From NCBI RefSeq assembly GCF_001269385.1, contig NZ_CXOO01000036.1, positions 1 to 56,339 on the forward strand: a stretch of DNA of 56,339 bases, read 5' to 3'. The notes beneath the pieces are model-generated. The model ran no database searches, was not told where the DNA came from, and saw only the letters and a program-made list of their open reading frames with translations. Source of the DNA: Limnohabitans sp. DM1 (GTDB lineage: Bacteria > Pseudomonadota > Gammaproteobacteria > Burkholderiales > Burkholderiaceae_C). Each line of letters begins with the position of its first letter. The stretch's first letter is position 1. Shown here piece by piece: positions 42,557 through 50,751 of this stretch. The translations under genes were made by a program, and so were the position numbers.

Positions 42557-42769
42557 CTCCAGCGGGTTCAAAGCGGTCAACTGCGTTTTCTCATGATTCG
42601 GCCCTGTGAAGTCTGCAGGGTGACTTCAAGTTTGCACTTTGTGGGAGCTCGCCCTGCTGGCGATCAGACGCTGGTGGACCACAGGCTTTTCGCTTGGCTG
42701 GCAAGCGCCCACAAAATCCTCCCAACGGGCAACACACGGCTCAAACTTCAGCGTGCCGGATCCATAGGA
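42557..42769. repeat. Composite extragenic element B (CCGGATC ends, REP-like core)
   Basis: Outer ends are TGATTCGGCCCTGTGAAGT (about 42594-42612) and AACTTCAGCGTGCCGGATCC (about 42744-42765), an imperfect inverted pair. The core has GGGAGCTCGCCCTGCTGGCGA (42643-42663) facing TCGCTTGGCTGGCAAGC (42690-42706). A left flank, TCCAGCGGGTTCAAAGC then GGTCAACTGCGTTTTCT (about 42559-42592), is an inverted copy of the flank of element A. It splits the ompA-domain gene from the downstream genes of the locus. Confidence 0.75.
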
Positions 42770-43261
42770 TCAGGGGTTCACCGAGATGCGCACGCGGCGG
42801 TTGTCGCTGGCCAGTGGCTTGTCGGGCACCAGCAGTTCGCTGGCCCCCTTGCCTTCGGCCTGCAGGCGTTCAGCGCTGACGCTCTGGCTGACCAGGTAAG
42901 TCTGCACGGCCTGCGCCCGACGCGCGGAAAGCTCCTGGTTGTAGTCGGGCTTGCCTTTGGCATCGGTGTGGCCTTCGACCTTGAACTTCAGCACCGACAG
43001 GCGCTCGCTGTTCATGGCTTGGGCGAGGTTGTCCAGCAGGGGTTTGCTGCTCGCTTGCAGACGGGCCGAGTCGAAATCGAACTGGATGGACAAATCCACC
43101 GTGACCGGTTTGGGTGCAATGTTGCGCAGGCTGCGCGTGGTCGGTGGCGCAGGCGGCGTGAGTTTGTCGATCAAGTCTTCCTTGGAGGCTTGTTGCACCA
43201 ATTGCGCCCCCACGGGGGCCAGGGTCAGCAGCAGGGCAAGCGCGAGGCTCAGGTGTTTCAT
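42770..43261 (-). CDS. OmpA-domain exported protein of the caspase locus
   Basis: The 163-aa protein has a signal peptide (KHLSLALALLLTLAPVGA) and a compact C-terminal OmpA/MotB domain: IQFDFDSARLQASSKPLLDN, then VEGHTDAKGKPDYNQELSARR, which carries the peptidoglycan-contacting Asp and Arg, and DNRRVRISVNP. There is no lipobox or transmembrane barrel, so it is probably a soluble or loosely attached periplasmic cell-wall binder. Its start overlaps the stop of the caspase gene by 4 bp, so the two are coupled. Confidence 0.9.
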   Translation of the reverse strand: MKHLSLALALLLTLAPVGAQLVQQASKEDLIDKLTPPAPPTTRSLRNIAPKPVTVDLSIQFDFDSARLQASSKPLLDNLAQAMNSERLSVLKFKVEGHTDAKGKPDYNQELSARRAQAVQTYLVSQSVSAERLQAEGKGASELLVPDKPLASDNRRVRISVNP

Positions 43262-45006
43262 GGCACTTCCTTGAGGGTGAGAATTTGTGCGCCGAAACGC
43301 TCGGAGCCGTCACCCGCTTTGTTGTGAACCAGAAACTGGATCAGGTCGGCACGGCCACCGATGTCATTGAGGGCAAAGGTAAACGGATTGGTGGCGCTGG
43401 GCTCGGCCATGACCAGGCGGTTGATTTGGCGGGGGCTGCTGGCCACCATCACCAGCAGGTGATCGGTGCCCGCAGGCCCGGCCGCCTCCAGCCGCCAGTC
43501 GGGGCGTGGCAATTGGCGAGTCTGCCCCGCCCGGATGCGGTTGTCTCTGTCCAAGCCATTGGGGTAGAGCACATAAAAGCTCTTGCGATCGCTGCCCAGC
43601 ATGACCAGGTAGATGTAGCCATCATGGCTGGACTGGATGCTCATCTCCAGCGCGTCTTTGCCGATTTTGAGCACCGGCTTGTTGAGTTTCACGTTCACGG
43701 CGATGCGCGGGTCGCGTTGCTGCTCAATGTCTTTCAAGGTGGCCAAAGACGCCAGCAGGGGTTCCGGTGCGGGGACAGGAGCAGAGACTGCGGGTGCTGC
43801 GGGTGCGGCCGCAGGAGGGCGCGGTGGGTTGGCAGGTGCAGCCACTGCAAGGGCTGGCATGGCGGGCGTGCTGCTGGTCACTGCAGCAGGGGATGGACTT
43901 GGCGGCTTCACCGGAGATGGGCTGCTTGGCACCTGGGCCAGCGGAGCCGGAGCCGGAGCCGGAGCCGGTGCCGGTGCCGGTGCTGGTGCTGGTGCTGGTG
44001 CTGGTGCTGGTGCTGGTACCGGAGCGGGTGTTGGTGCAGGCACCGGAGCCGCCAGCGCGGTCACCACAGCGGGGGCCGCTGCCACGGGGGTGGGCCGCTG
44101 CTGGGGCACAGGGATCAAATTGCGGTTGCCGGACACAGTCACATGGTGGGGCGTGAGGTCTTTGACGCCCTGCAGCTTGCGGTCAATCACGCTCTGGGCG
44201 CATTGCTGGATTTCAGCGAGCGACACCGCTCCGGAGCCATCTGTATCGACCGCTTTGCCCAGCAGACAATCGCGCACGCCCTGCGTGGCCAAGCCGCCTT
44301 TGCCAGGTTCGTCAAAACTCACTTCATCGGGGCGGGAGGAGGTGATTTGCACCACGTTTTCCTGCAAGGCGCCCAAACGGGTGACTTCGCCCAACAGGCT
44401 GCGGGTTTTCATGTTCGAGGGCTGCGCGCAGGCATCGGCCGCGCTGCTGGCCTTGAAGCTGAATTTGGGTTTGAGCTCAATGCCCCCCAGCGAGCGCGTG
44501 CCCGCCTTGCCAGAAGCCACACCGCCGGAATGGCAGGCGTCAATCATGGTGATGAGCTTGTCGGCACCGGCGGTGACTTTTTGGGCCGCCTGCGCCAGCT
44601 CGGCATGGGTGATGGCCTGACCGTCATGGGTCAGCAGGCCTTCGACGCAACCCTTGACGCTGGGGTCCCAATACCGGGTGCCGTGCCCCGAAAAGTAAAT
44701 GAAACTGCGACCACCCTCTCGGGTGCGTTCACCCAGCAGCCGGATTTCTTCGAGGATTTGAGCCTTGGTGGCTTGCTGGTCGCGCAACACGCGTGTGTGC
44801 TGCCCGGGTATGCCCATGGCTTTGGCAATGCGCTGCGCGCTGTCCACATCGTGGGGCACGCCCTCCAATGTGGCGGCGCCGGTGCTGGCCGCATATTGGC
44901 TCAGACCGATGACCAGCGCCGAACGCGCCGTTGCCGAGGTCTGGCCTTGTGCCCCGGCGCTGGCCATGGCGGTCAGTGCCAACAAGGGCCACATCATTGT
45001 TTTCAT
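43258..45006 (-). CDS. Secreted caspase-like (C14) protease with Pro/Ala linker and DUF4384-like domain
   Basis: The 582-aa protein has a signal peptide at residues 1-21 (MKTMMWPLLALTAMASAGAQG). The caspase fold spans about 28-300: SALVIGLSQYAASTGAATLE, catalytic His108 in IYFSGHGTRYW and Cys158 in LITMIDACHSGG. An EF-hand-like loop DTDGSGAVSLAEI lies near 265-280. A Pro/Ala-rich linker, partly exact PAPAPA repeats (about 325-440), leads to a C-terminal DUF4384-like beta domain (SIQSSHDGYIYLVMLGSDRK, then FYVLYPNGLDRDNRI). Both catalytic residues are present, so protease activity is plausible. It sits in an overlapping operon with an OmpA-domain and a zinc-ribbon membrane protein. Confidence 0.88.
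   Translation of the reverse strand: MKTMMWPLLALTAMASAGAQGQTSATARSALVIGLSQYAASTGAATLEGVPHDVDSAQRIAKAMGIPGQHTRVLRDQQATKAQILEEIRLLGERTREGGRSFIYFSGHGTRYWDPSVKGCVEGLLTHDGQAITHAELAQAAQKVTAGADKLITMIDACHSGGVASGKAGTRSLGGIELKPKFSFKASSAADACAQPSNMKTRSLLGEVTRLGALQENVVQITSSRPDEVSFDEPGKGGLATQGVRDCLLGKAVDTDGSGAVSLAEIQQCAQSVIDRKLQGVKDLTPHHVTVSGNRNLIPVPQQRPTPVAAAPAVVTALAAPVPAPTPAPVPAPAPAPAPAPAPAPAPAPAPAPAPLAQVPSSPSPVKPPSPSPAAVTSSTPAMPALAVAAPANPPRPPAAAPAAPAVSAPVPAPEPLLASLATLKDIEQQRDPRIAVNVKLNKPVLKIGKDALEMSIQSSHDGYIYLVMLGSDRKSFYVLYPNGLDRDNRIRAGQTRQLPRPDWRLEAAGPAGTDHLLVMVASSPRQINRLVMAEPSATNPFTFALNDIGGRADLIQFLVHNKAGDGSERFGAQILTLKEVP
43943..44020 (-). repeat. Hexanucleotide tandem array encoding Pro-Ala repeats
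   Basis: Twelve successive GGWGCY units (GGAGCC x4, GGTGCC x2, GGTGCT x6) run from 43943 to 44014, followed by GGTACC, within the caspase gene. Each unit adds one Pro-Ala pair on the minus strand. Slippage would change linker length in frame, without loss of function. Confidence 0.92.
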
Positions 45007-45032
45007 GGGCGCGTCGCTTTCAAAAGGTGCGG

Positions 45033-45857
45033 TCAATTCGAGAGAAAAATCTTCAGGCCCGAATACAGGGCCGTGCCCGCAGACACGAGCGGCGCGACCG
45101 CAGCGACCAGGCTTTGCACCTGATGGGTGACCTCGGCGATTTTGTATTTGCCATTGGCATCGCGTGAGAGCAGGACTTTGAGGCTGATTTTCTGGCGCTG
45201 CTCACGCGCCCAACGGCTGAGCAGGCTGTGAATCAAAAAGCCCGTGAAGAAGGCCAAGGTGATCGAAGCCGTGTACTCCAGCGTTTCACGCCAATCCCTG
45301 GGATTGTCTGGCCACAGTGGCACGCCATCCATGTATGCGGTGATCGCCAGCATCAGCCAGACCGAAACCATCCCCGCCGCGCCTGCAGCGAGCGCTTGCC
45401 ACAGCCCCCCAAGACGGCTTTGGCGTGCGCAGATATAGCCCGTCAACACAGGCAGCAAAATGGTCAGCAGCCGCAAAAACAGGGGACGCACGTCATAAAC
45501 GAAAAGCAAAACCCAATGGCACAGGCCGATGGCGGCCGTGGTCAGCGCAACGCTCAGGCTCAAAGCCATCCATGACGGGGCCTTGACCAAATGGTCGGGT
45601 TCGGACTGAGGGGGCTGCTCGTGTTCATGGGCATACGACAAAGCCGCTGCACCCATCTCCTGAACTGGTATTTGCCCCCATAGCTCAGATTGCTGCTGAA
45701 CCTGGGTCTTGAGCTGCGCCACTTCATCGGCCAGGTCCTGCAAGCGCAAAGCCAGGGGCTTGAACAGCACCAGATCGCGGGTGCAATGGCTGCACACCGA
45801 GGCCTGCAGCGGGATGTCGCTGCAGCAATAAGGACAGTCAAAGGTGCTGCGGCTCAC
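45033..45857 (-). CDS. Zinc-ribbon multi-pass membrane protein of the caspase locus
   Basis: The 274-aa protein has an N-terminal zinc ribbon FDCPYCCSDIPLQASVCSHC (residues 6-25, two CxxC pairs) and a coiled-coil segment (LQDLADEVAQLKTQVQQQSE). About four membrane helices follow (WMALSLSVALTTAAIGLCHW through FFTGFLIHSLLSRW), then a soluble tail. The layout suggests a cytosolic zinc-ribbon sensor or adaptor joined to the inner membrane. Its start overlaps the stop of the 143-aa exported protein by 4 bp. No known family is recognised. The caspase gene follows 26 bp downstream. Confidence 0.82.
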   Translation of the reverse strand: MSRSTFDCPYCCSDIPLQASVCSHCTRDLVLFKPLALRLQDLADEVAQLKTQVQQQSELWGQIPVQEMGAAALSYAHEHEQPPQSEPDHLVKAPSWMALSLSVALTTAAIGLCHWVLLFVYDVRPLFLRLLTILLPVLTGYICARQSRLGGLWQALAAGAAGMVSVWLMLAITAYMDGVPLWPDNPRDWRETLEYTASITLAFFTGFLIHSLLSRWAREQRQKISLKVLLSRDANGKYKIAEVTHQVQSLVAAVAPLVSAGTALYSGLKIFLSN

Positions 45858-46285
45858 TTGGCGCTCAGATGGATCACGGTGCTGGCCTCACGCCCTTCGC
45901 TGTCGCGCACGGACACCCGGATGGGGTGGGCACCCACAGGCACACTGGCTTGCGGCAGGTTCAACTGGTTGCCGCCCAATCCTGATTGGATGCGTGCGGT
46001 CAGGTCCAGGACAGGTTGTTTGAGGTATTCCAACTTGATCGACGCCGCATCAATTTGGGCGCCGCCCCGGGGCTCAAAGGCAATTTTCAAAGCAAATGCT
46101 TTGGCCTGTACGTCCGGGGATGACAACAGCTTGATGCCCGGCCCGCGCGTGATGGCCCGAGTGGTGGGCACTTGCAGGTTTGGGGCTTTGGCCTCTTCTT
46201 CGGTGATCAACTTGACCTGGGCCTGTGCAGCCCAAGGGGTGATCAAGCTCAGTGCAAGCCAGGTGGCAATGTAGGGCAGGCGCAT
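45854..46285 (-). CDS. Small exported beta-rich protein, first gene of the caspase operon
   Basis: The 143-aa protein has a signal peptide RLPYIATWLALSLITPWAAQ, probably cleaved after AQA. The mature chain contains FALKIAFEPRGGAQIDAASI, ending with GAHPIRVSVRDSEGREASTV. It resembles the protein encoded at 41890-42348 in length, export and C-terminal motif, and probably has an immunoglobulin-like fold. It is the promoter-proximal gene of the minus-strand operon. The 142 bp to the divergent caspase gene (46286-46427) should contain both promoters. Confidence 0.75.
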   Translation of the reverse strand: MRLPYIATWLALSLITPWAAQAQVKLITEEEAKAPNLQVPTTRAITRGPGIKLLSSPDVQAKAFALKIAFEPRGGAQIDAASIKLEYLKQPVLDLTARIQSGLGGNQLNLPQASVPVGAHPIRVSVRDSEGREASTVIHLSAK

Positions 46286-46427
46286 GATTCAGAGGTCGTT
46301 TGGGCTGGTTAGTCTGTGTGTTGGCTATCAGTGTAACAATCAGAACCATTGAATTTGCGCATCCCAAAGCCCTGCGTTGAACGCGCTGCGGCATCCAGGG
46401 TGCATTCACTCTTGAAGGCCCATTGGC

Positions 46428-48404
46428 ATGACCCCGAACATAAGCCGTTTATTTCTCCACAAGCTTCAGGACAAGGCGAGGGTCGTTTTGCGATGGGTGA
46501 TGCCTGCGTGTCTGGCTTTTTCGCTGTTGCCTGGCATGGCACAACCCGTGGTCGGTTCGACCTACAAAGATTTCTTGCCGATGGGCGGGGGCTCCAGCGT
46601 GGCCTTGCCTGAAGGCGCCTGGCTGTCCAGCCACAACAGCACGAACACACGCGTGGGTTATGCCTGGGAAACCTACACCCTGAAAAACACACAAGCCGAT
46701 GCGCGCGTACCGTTTTTGGTGGTACGCCAGGCCACGGGATCGGTGCGATGGGGCAACACGAATTGTCAGTCCAGCACGGCCAATCACTTCCTGGTCAACC
46801 AACATGGAACTCAAGCCAACCAATTGATCAACAAGTGCTCACGCTTTTTTGCCCTGGGTAATTTTGACAATTGGCGAAATGTCAGCGCTTGGACCAACGC
46901 CAATGACAAAGAGTGGTGGCTTGATGTGGTCAAAGGTTTTGAAGAGCCGGGCAAATCCTTCAAATCCAGCATGTTCCAAGCCGAATTGTCGGTTCAGCAG
47001 TTCAACGGCAAGGGCCTGCGCATTGATGCTTTCATCTTGCCGCCCAAAGGCATCGGCGCTGTTCAATTCAGGGAAGCCGTCAAAGCAGGTGATCCACGGC
47101 CAGAGCAAACCATGCTCGACACCTGGGCCTCGATTTACATCGAGTCGATGCAACAAAGTTATTTCAACAAAAAGCCTCAACCCATCATGGCGCTGGCTTA
47201 TCCGGTGAACGCGGTGGCACAAGCCTCCACTCCCTCCACTCCCTCCGCTTTGTCAGCACCCGCCGCTGTGCCGGTGACCATAACACCGCCTGCGCCTCCT
47301 GCCGTCACCATTGCTGTGGCCCCAGCGGCTGTGACACCCGCCAAAATTGAGCCCGCACCTGCTGCGGCAGTCAAGCCCGCTCCTGCTGCGGTGGTGGCCA
47401 GCGTCACTGCCCCGGCCAAAACAGAAGCTCCAACGGCCGCCCCCAAGCCCTTGCCGCCGGCCGCTCTATCTGTGGCAGCTGCCCCCGACACAGCCGCACA
47501 GCTGCGACTCGATCAAGAGCGCAAAGCCCTGGATGAAGAAAAACGCAAAATGGCCCAGCAGCTGGAAGCCATGACGCAAATGCTGGCCAAACTGCAAAAG
47601 GAAAACGCGGCAGCAGCAGCAGCAGCCGCTACGGCTAAAGCCAAAGATGAAGCTGCAACCTTGGCCCAGACCGAAGCTGCGGCCAAAGCCCCTGTGACTT
47701 ACGCCAATCGCAAGGCCTTGGTGATTGGCAATGACCTCTACACCGACGTGCCCAAACTCAACAACGCAGGCGCTGATGCCGATGCCATGGCCAAGTCGCT
47801 GGAGGCGGTGGGCTACAAGGTTTACAAGCACTTGAACCTCAGCGAAAAGAAATTCAAACAAGCCGTGCGCGATTTCCGGCAGCAATTGAGCGGAGGTGAT
47901 GAAGTCTTGTTCTTTTACGCAGGCCATGGGGTGCAGCTGGGCAATGCCAACTATTTGTTGCCCATCGATGTGAAGGGGGATCAGGAAGACCAGGTCAAGG
48001 ACGATGCCATCCTCTTGCAAAAAGTGCTGGATGACCTGGAAGAGAAGAAAACCAAGTTTGCCCTGGCCGTGATCGACGCTTGCCGCGACAACCCCTTCAA
48101 AGGCATAGGCCGCGCCATTGGGGGTCGGGGTCTGGCCCCCACATCGGCTGCCACCGGGCAAATGATCATGTTCTCGGCCGGTTCCGGTCAGCAGGCGCTG
48201 GACCGCCTGGGCGACAACGACAAAGAAAGAAATGGCCTGTTCACCCGCATTTTTGTCAAGGAAATGTTAAAGCCAGGCCTTTCTGTAGATCGGGTCTTGC
48301 GCAATGTACGCAATGAAGTGGTCCGCCTGGCCCGCTCCGTGGGTCATGAACAAACCCCCGCACTTTATGACCAGGCGATTGGTGAGTTTTATTTCAAGCA
48401 GTGA
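46428..48404 (+). CDS. Second secreted caspase-like (C14) protease, divergent from the operon
   Basis: The 658-aa protein has a signal peptide (hydrophobic core VMPACLAFSLLPGMAQ near 24-39) and an N-terminal domain of unknown family (about 40-260: VVGSTYKDFLPMGGG, KEWWLDVVKGFEEPGKSFKS). A Pro/Ala-rich region (265-360) and a coiled coil (LRLDQERKALDEEKRKMAQQ, about 363-395) precede the C-terminal caspase domain (about 424-658). The caspase part has KALVIGNDLYTDVPKLNNAG, His500 in FFYAGHGVQLG and Cys552 in LAVIDACRDNPF. Both dyad residues are present. It is transcribed away from the first caspase gene, with 142 bp between operon starts. Confidence 0.88.
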   Translation: MTPNISRLFLHKLQDKARVVLRWVMPACLAFSLLPGMAQPVVGSTYKDFLPMGGGSSVALPEGAWLSSHNSTNTRVGYAWETYTLKNTQADARVPFLVVRQATGSVRWGNTNCQSSTANHFLVNQHGTQANQLINKCSRFFALGNFDNWRNVSAWTNANDKEWWLDVVKGFEEPGKSFKSSMFQAELSVQQFNGKGLRIDAFILPPKGIGAVQFREAVKAGDPRPEQTMLDTWASIYIESMQQSYFNKKPQPIMALAYPVNAVAQASTPSTPSALSAPAAVPVTITPPAPPAVTIAVAPAAVTPAKIEPAPAAAVKPAPAAVVASVTAPAKTEAPTAAPKPLPPAALSVAAAPDTAAQLRLDQERKALDEEKRKMAQQLEAMTQMLAKLQKENAAAAAAAATAKAKDEAATLAQTEAAAKAPVTYANRKALVIGNDLYTDVPKLNNAGADADAMAKSLEAVGYKVYKHLNLSEKKFKQAVRDFRQQLSGGDEVLFFYAGHGVQLGNANYLLPIDVKGDQEDQVKDDAILLQKVLDDLEEKKTKFALAVIDACRDNPFKGIGRAIGGRGLAPTSAATGQMIMFSAGSGQQALDRLGDNDKERNGLFTRIFVKEMLKPGLSVDRVLRNVRNEVVRLARSVGHEQTPALYDQAIGEFYFKQ

Positions 48405-48560
48405 TTTTTATAGGTTCGACACGTAGAAGTTTTGACAAGGGTCCTGTAGGTCGGTGGCTTCAGCCCCGACATTGCGGCCTTCAGTGCAGGCTTCACGTCG
48501 GGGCTGAAGCCGCCGACCAACAGGTTAAGTGAACAAATTGTCAAACCTCAGCGTGCCGAA
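48405..48560. repeat. Composite extragenic element C
   Basis: The core is a near-perfect 27-bp inverted repeat, CTGTAGGTCGGTGGCTTCAG (48444 on) against CTGAAGCCGCCGACCAACAG (to 48523). The outer ends TTCGACACGTAGAAGTTTTG (48415-48434) and CAAACCTCAGCGTGCCGAAT (48542-48561) form a weaker inverted pair, with TTGACAA/TTGTCAA also mirrored. It lies between the caspase gene and pckG. Confidence 0.78.
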
Positions 48561-48574
48561 TCTGTAAGACGCGT

Positions 48575-48609
48575 AAAAAAACCGCCTCGGTTTGTGGCCG
48601 TGGCGGTTT
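48575..48609 (-). terminator. pckG intrinsic terminator
   Basis: On the minus strand, AAACCGCC (48609-48602) pairs with GGCGGTTT (48586-48579) and is followed by four more T residues. It lies 37 bp after the pckG stop. On the plus strand it lacks a good U-tract. Confidence 0.85.
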
Positions 48610-48645
48610 CAAGACTCGACGCCGGTTGGGCGCAGACCCTGCTCT

Positions 48646-50535
48646 TTAGCCCAAGCGTGCTTCCAGCGCGGCCTTGGTGTCCAGCAATGCCTTGGGCATG
48701 TTGTAAGCCAGTTGCTCGAAATGCGCGTCGTGCAGCTTGAACTCGGCTTGCCAAGCGGCGGGGTCGATGCTGGTCACAGCCGTGAACTGTTCGACACTGA
48801 AATCCAGACCGGACCAATTGATTTCGCCGTACGTAGGGGCCACGCCGAACATGGTTTGCTCGCCCTGTGCCTTGCCTTCAAGACGGTCAATCATCCACTT
48901 GAGCACGCGCATGTTGTCGCCGTAGCCGGGCCAGACAAACGAGCCGTCTTCGCCCTTGCGGAACCAGTTCACGCAGTACATGGCGGGCAATTTGTGGCCA
49001 GCGGCCTGGGCCTTGGCGCCGGTGTCCAGCCAGTGCTGGAAGTAGTCGCTCATGTTGTAGCCACAGAACGGCAGCATGGCGAAGGGGTCGCGGCGCACCA
49101 CGCCTTGCGCGCCAAAGGCGGCAGCGGTGGTCTCAGAGCCCATGGTCGCGGCCATGTAAACGCCTTCGGTCCAGCTGCGCGCTTCAGTCACCAAAGGCAC
49201 GGTGGTGGAGCGGCGGCCACCGAACATGAACGCGTCGATCGGCACGCCCGCAGCGTCGTCCCAAGCGGGGTCGAGTGCGGGGTTGTTGGTGGCGGCCACG
49301 GTGAAGCGGGCGTTGGGGTGAGCGGCTTTGGCACCGGTCTCTTTGGCAATCTGGGGCGTCCAGTCCTTGCCTTGCCAGTCGATCAAATGGTCGGGCAAAG
49401 AGCCGGTGTCCTTTTCCATGCCTTCCCACCACACGTCGCCATCGTCCGTCAGGGCCACGTTGGTGAAGATCACGTCCTTGTGCAGGCTCAGCATGCAGTT
49501 GGGGTTGGTCTTCATGTTGGTGCCGGGGGCCACGCCAAAGTAGCCAGCCTCGGGGTTGATGGCGTACATCTTGCCGTCGGTGTGGGGCTTGACCCAGGCG
49601 ATGTCGTCGCCAATGGTGGTGACTTTCCAGCCGTCAAACGCAGCGGGTGGCACCAGCATCGAGAAGTTGGTTTTGCCGCAGGCGCTGGGGAATGCTGCTG
49701 CGACGTGGTACTTTTTGCCTTCGGGATTGGTCACGCCCAAAATCAGCATGTGCTCGGCCAACCAGCCTTGGCTACCGGAGGGGCCATTGGCAGCTGCACG
49801 GCCCATGTTGGACGCGATGCGCAGCGCAAAGCACTTCTTGCCCAGCAGCGCGTTGCCGCCGTAGCCCGAACCATAAGACCAGATCTCGCGGGTCTCGGGG
49901 TAGTGCACGATGTACTTGGTGGTGGGGTTGCAAGGCCAGCTGGTGGTGTCTTTTTGGCCAGCAGCCAAAGGTGCGCCCACGGTGTGCATGCAGGGCACGA
50001 ACTCGCCGTCGGTGCCCAGCACGTCGTACACGGCTTTGCCCATGCGGGTCATGATTTTCTGGTTCACGGCCACGTAAGCGCTGTCGCTGAGTTCAATGCC
50101 GATGTGGCTGATGTGTGAGCCCAAGGGGCCCATCGAGAACGGCACCACGTACATGGTGCGGCCAGCCATGCAGCCGTCAAACAGCGGGTTCAGGGTGGCG
50201 CGCATTTGCGCGGGTTCCATCCAGTTGTTGGTGGGGCCGGCGTCTTCTTTTTGGGCCGAGCAGATGTAGGTGCGGTCTTCCACGCGGGCCACGTCCGACG
50301 GGTCGGAGCAAGCCAGGTAAGAGTTGGCGCGCTTGGCAGGGTTGAGCTTTTTGAAGGTGCCGGCCGCCACCAGTTCGGCGCACAGGCGGTCGTATTCTTC
50401 TTGGCTGCCGTCACACCAATAGATCTTGGCGGGCTTACACAGGGCGGCCATTTCGGCGACCCAGGCAATCAGCTTGGCGTTTTTCACGTAAGTGGGCGTA
50501 TTGAGGTTCAGGCCCTGCATCACGGGTGAGTTCAT
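48646..50535 (-). CDS. pckG: Phosphoenolpyruvate carboxykinase (GTP)
   Basis: The 629-aa enzyme interconverts oxaloacetate and PEP with GTP in gluconeogenesis. The P-loop with reactive Cys is [15 protein letters not shown] near 285, followed by [16 protein letters not shown], the metal-binding block. The earlier [20 protein letters not shown] and the later [20 protein letters not shown] are GTP-type hallmarks. The ATG at 50535 ([19 protein letters not shown]) is chosen because the longer frame passes through a large hairpin. It is a single gene with its own terminator. Confidence 0.96.
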   Translation of the reverse strand: MNSPVMQGLNLNTPTYVKNAKLIAWVAEMAALCKPAKIYWCDGSQEEYDRLCAELVAAGTFKKLNPAKRANSYLACSDPSDVARVEDRTYICSAQKEDAGPTNNWMEPAQMRATLNPLFDGCMAGRTMYVVPFSMGPLGSHISHIGIELSDSAYVAVNQKIMTRMGKAVYDVLGTDGEFVPCMHTVGAPLAAGQKDTTSWPCNPTTKYIVHYPETREIWSYGSGYGGNALLGKKCFALRIASNMGRAAANGPSGSQGWLAEHMLILGVTNPEGKKYHVAAAFPSACGKTNFSMLVPPAAFDGWKVTTIGDDIAWVKPHTDGKMYAINPEAGYFGVAPGTNMKTNPNCMLSLHKDVIFTNVALTDDGDVWWEGMEKDTGSLPDHLIDWQGKDWTPQIAKETGAKAAHPNARFTVAATNNPALDPAWDDAAGVPIDAFMFGGRRSTTVPLVTEARSWTEGVYMAATMGSETTAAAFGAQGVVRRDPFAMLPFCGYNMSDYFQHWLDTGAKAQAAGHKLPAMYCVNWFRKGEDGSFVWPGYGDNMRVLKWMIDRLEGKAQGEQTMFGVAPTYGEINWSGLDFSVEQFTAVTSIDPAAWQAEFKLHDAHFEQLAYNMPKALLDTKAALEARLG

Positions 50536-50559
50536 GGGAAGTGCTCCAAGTTTAAAAAT

Positions 50560-50599
50560 CGTTTTTTCAAAACCTCTGCGCAGGGGCTTTGAAAAAACG
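50560..50599. promoter_or_regulatory. Long hairpin in the pckG leader
   Basis: The arms CGTTTTTTCAAA (50560-50571) and TTTGAAAAAACG (50588-50599) are exact complements. Inside them, CCTCTGCGCAGGGG nearly completes a second palindrome. In the pckG message it would form about 25-60 nt before the AUG, with an ATTTTT stretch on its 3' side, so it could act as an attenuator, a translational switch, or a DNA operator. Confidence 0.55.
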
Positions 50600-50751
50600 G
50601 CTGTGGGGCTGAGATACTGGTTGATGAGCCCGGATTCGGGTTGTAACGGCTTGGTAACCAGCGGGGTCTCGATTTTAGGGAGCCTGCCTGTTGCGTGCCT
50701 GTCAGTTGTGACCAAAACACCTTTATATCTATGCAAAAGAAGCATGACGTT

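Noticed and set aside
43285..45123. 612-codon open frame on the plus strand opposite the caspase gene
   Set aside because: It is antisense to a protein with clear catalytic motifs and is rich in repeats such as CRCWCWCW that come from the hexanucleotide array; a codon-bias shadow.
48592..50118. 508-codon open frame antisense to pckG
   Set aside because: Same shadow effect opposite a well-conserved enzyme; no ribosome site or family match.
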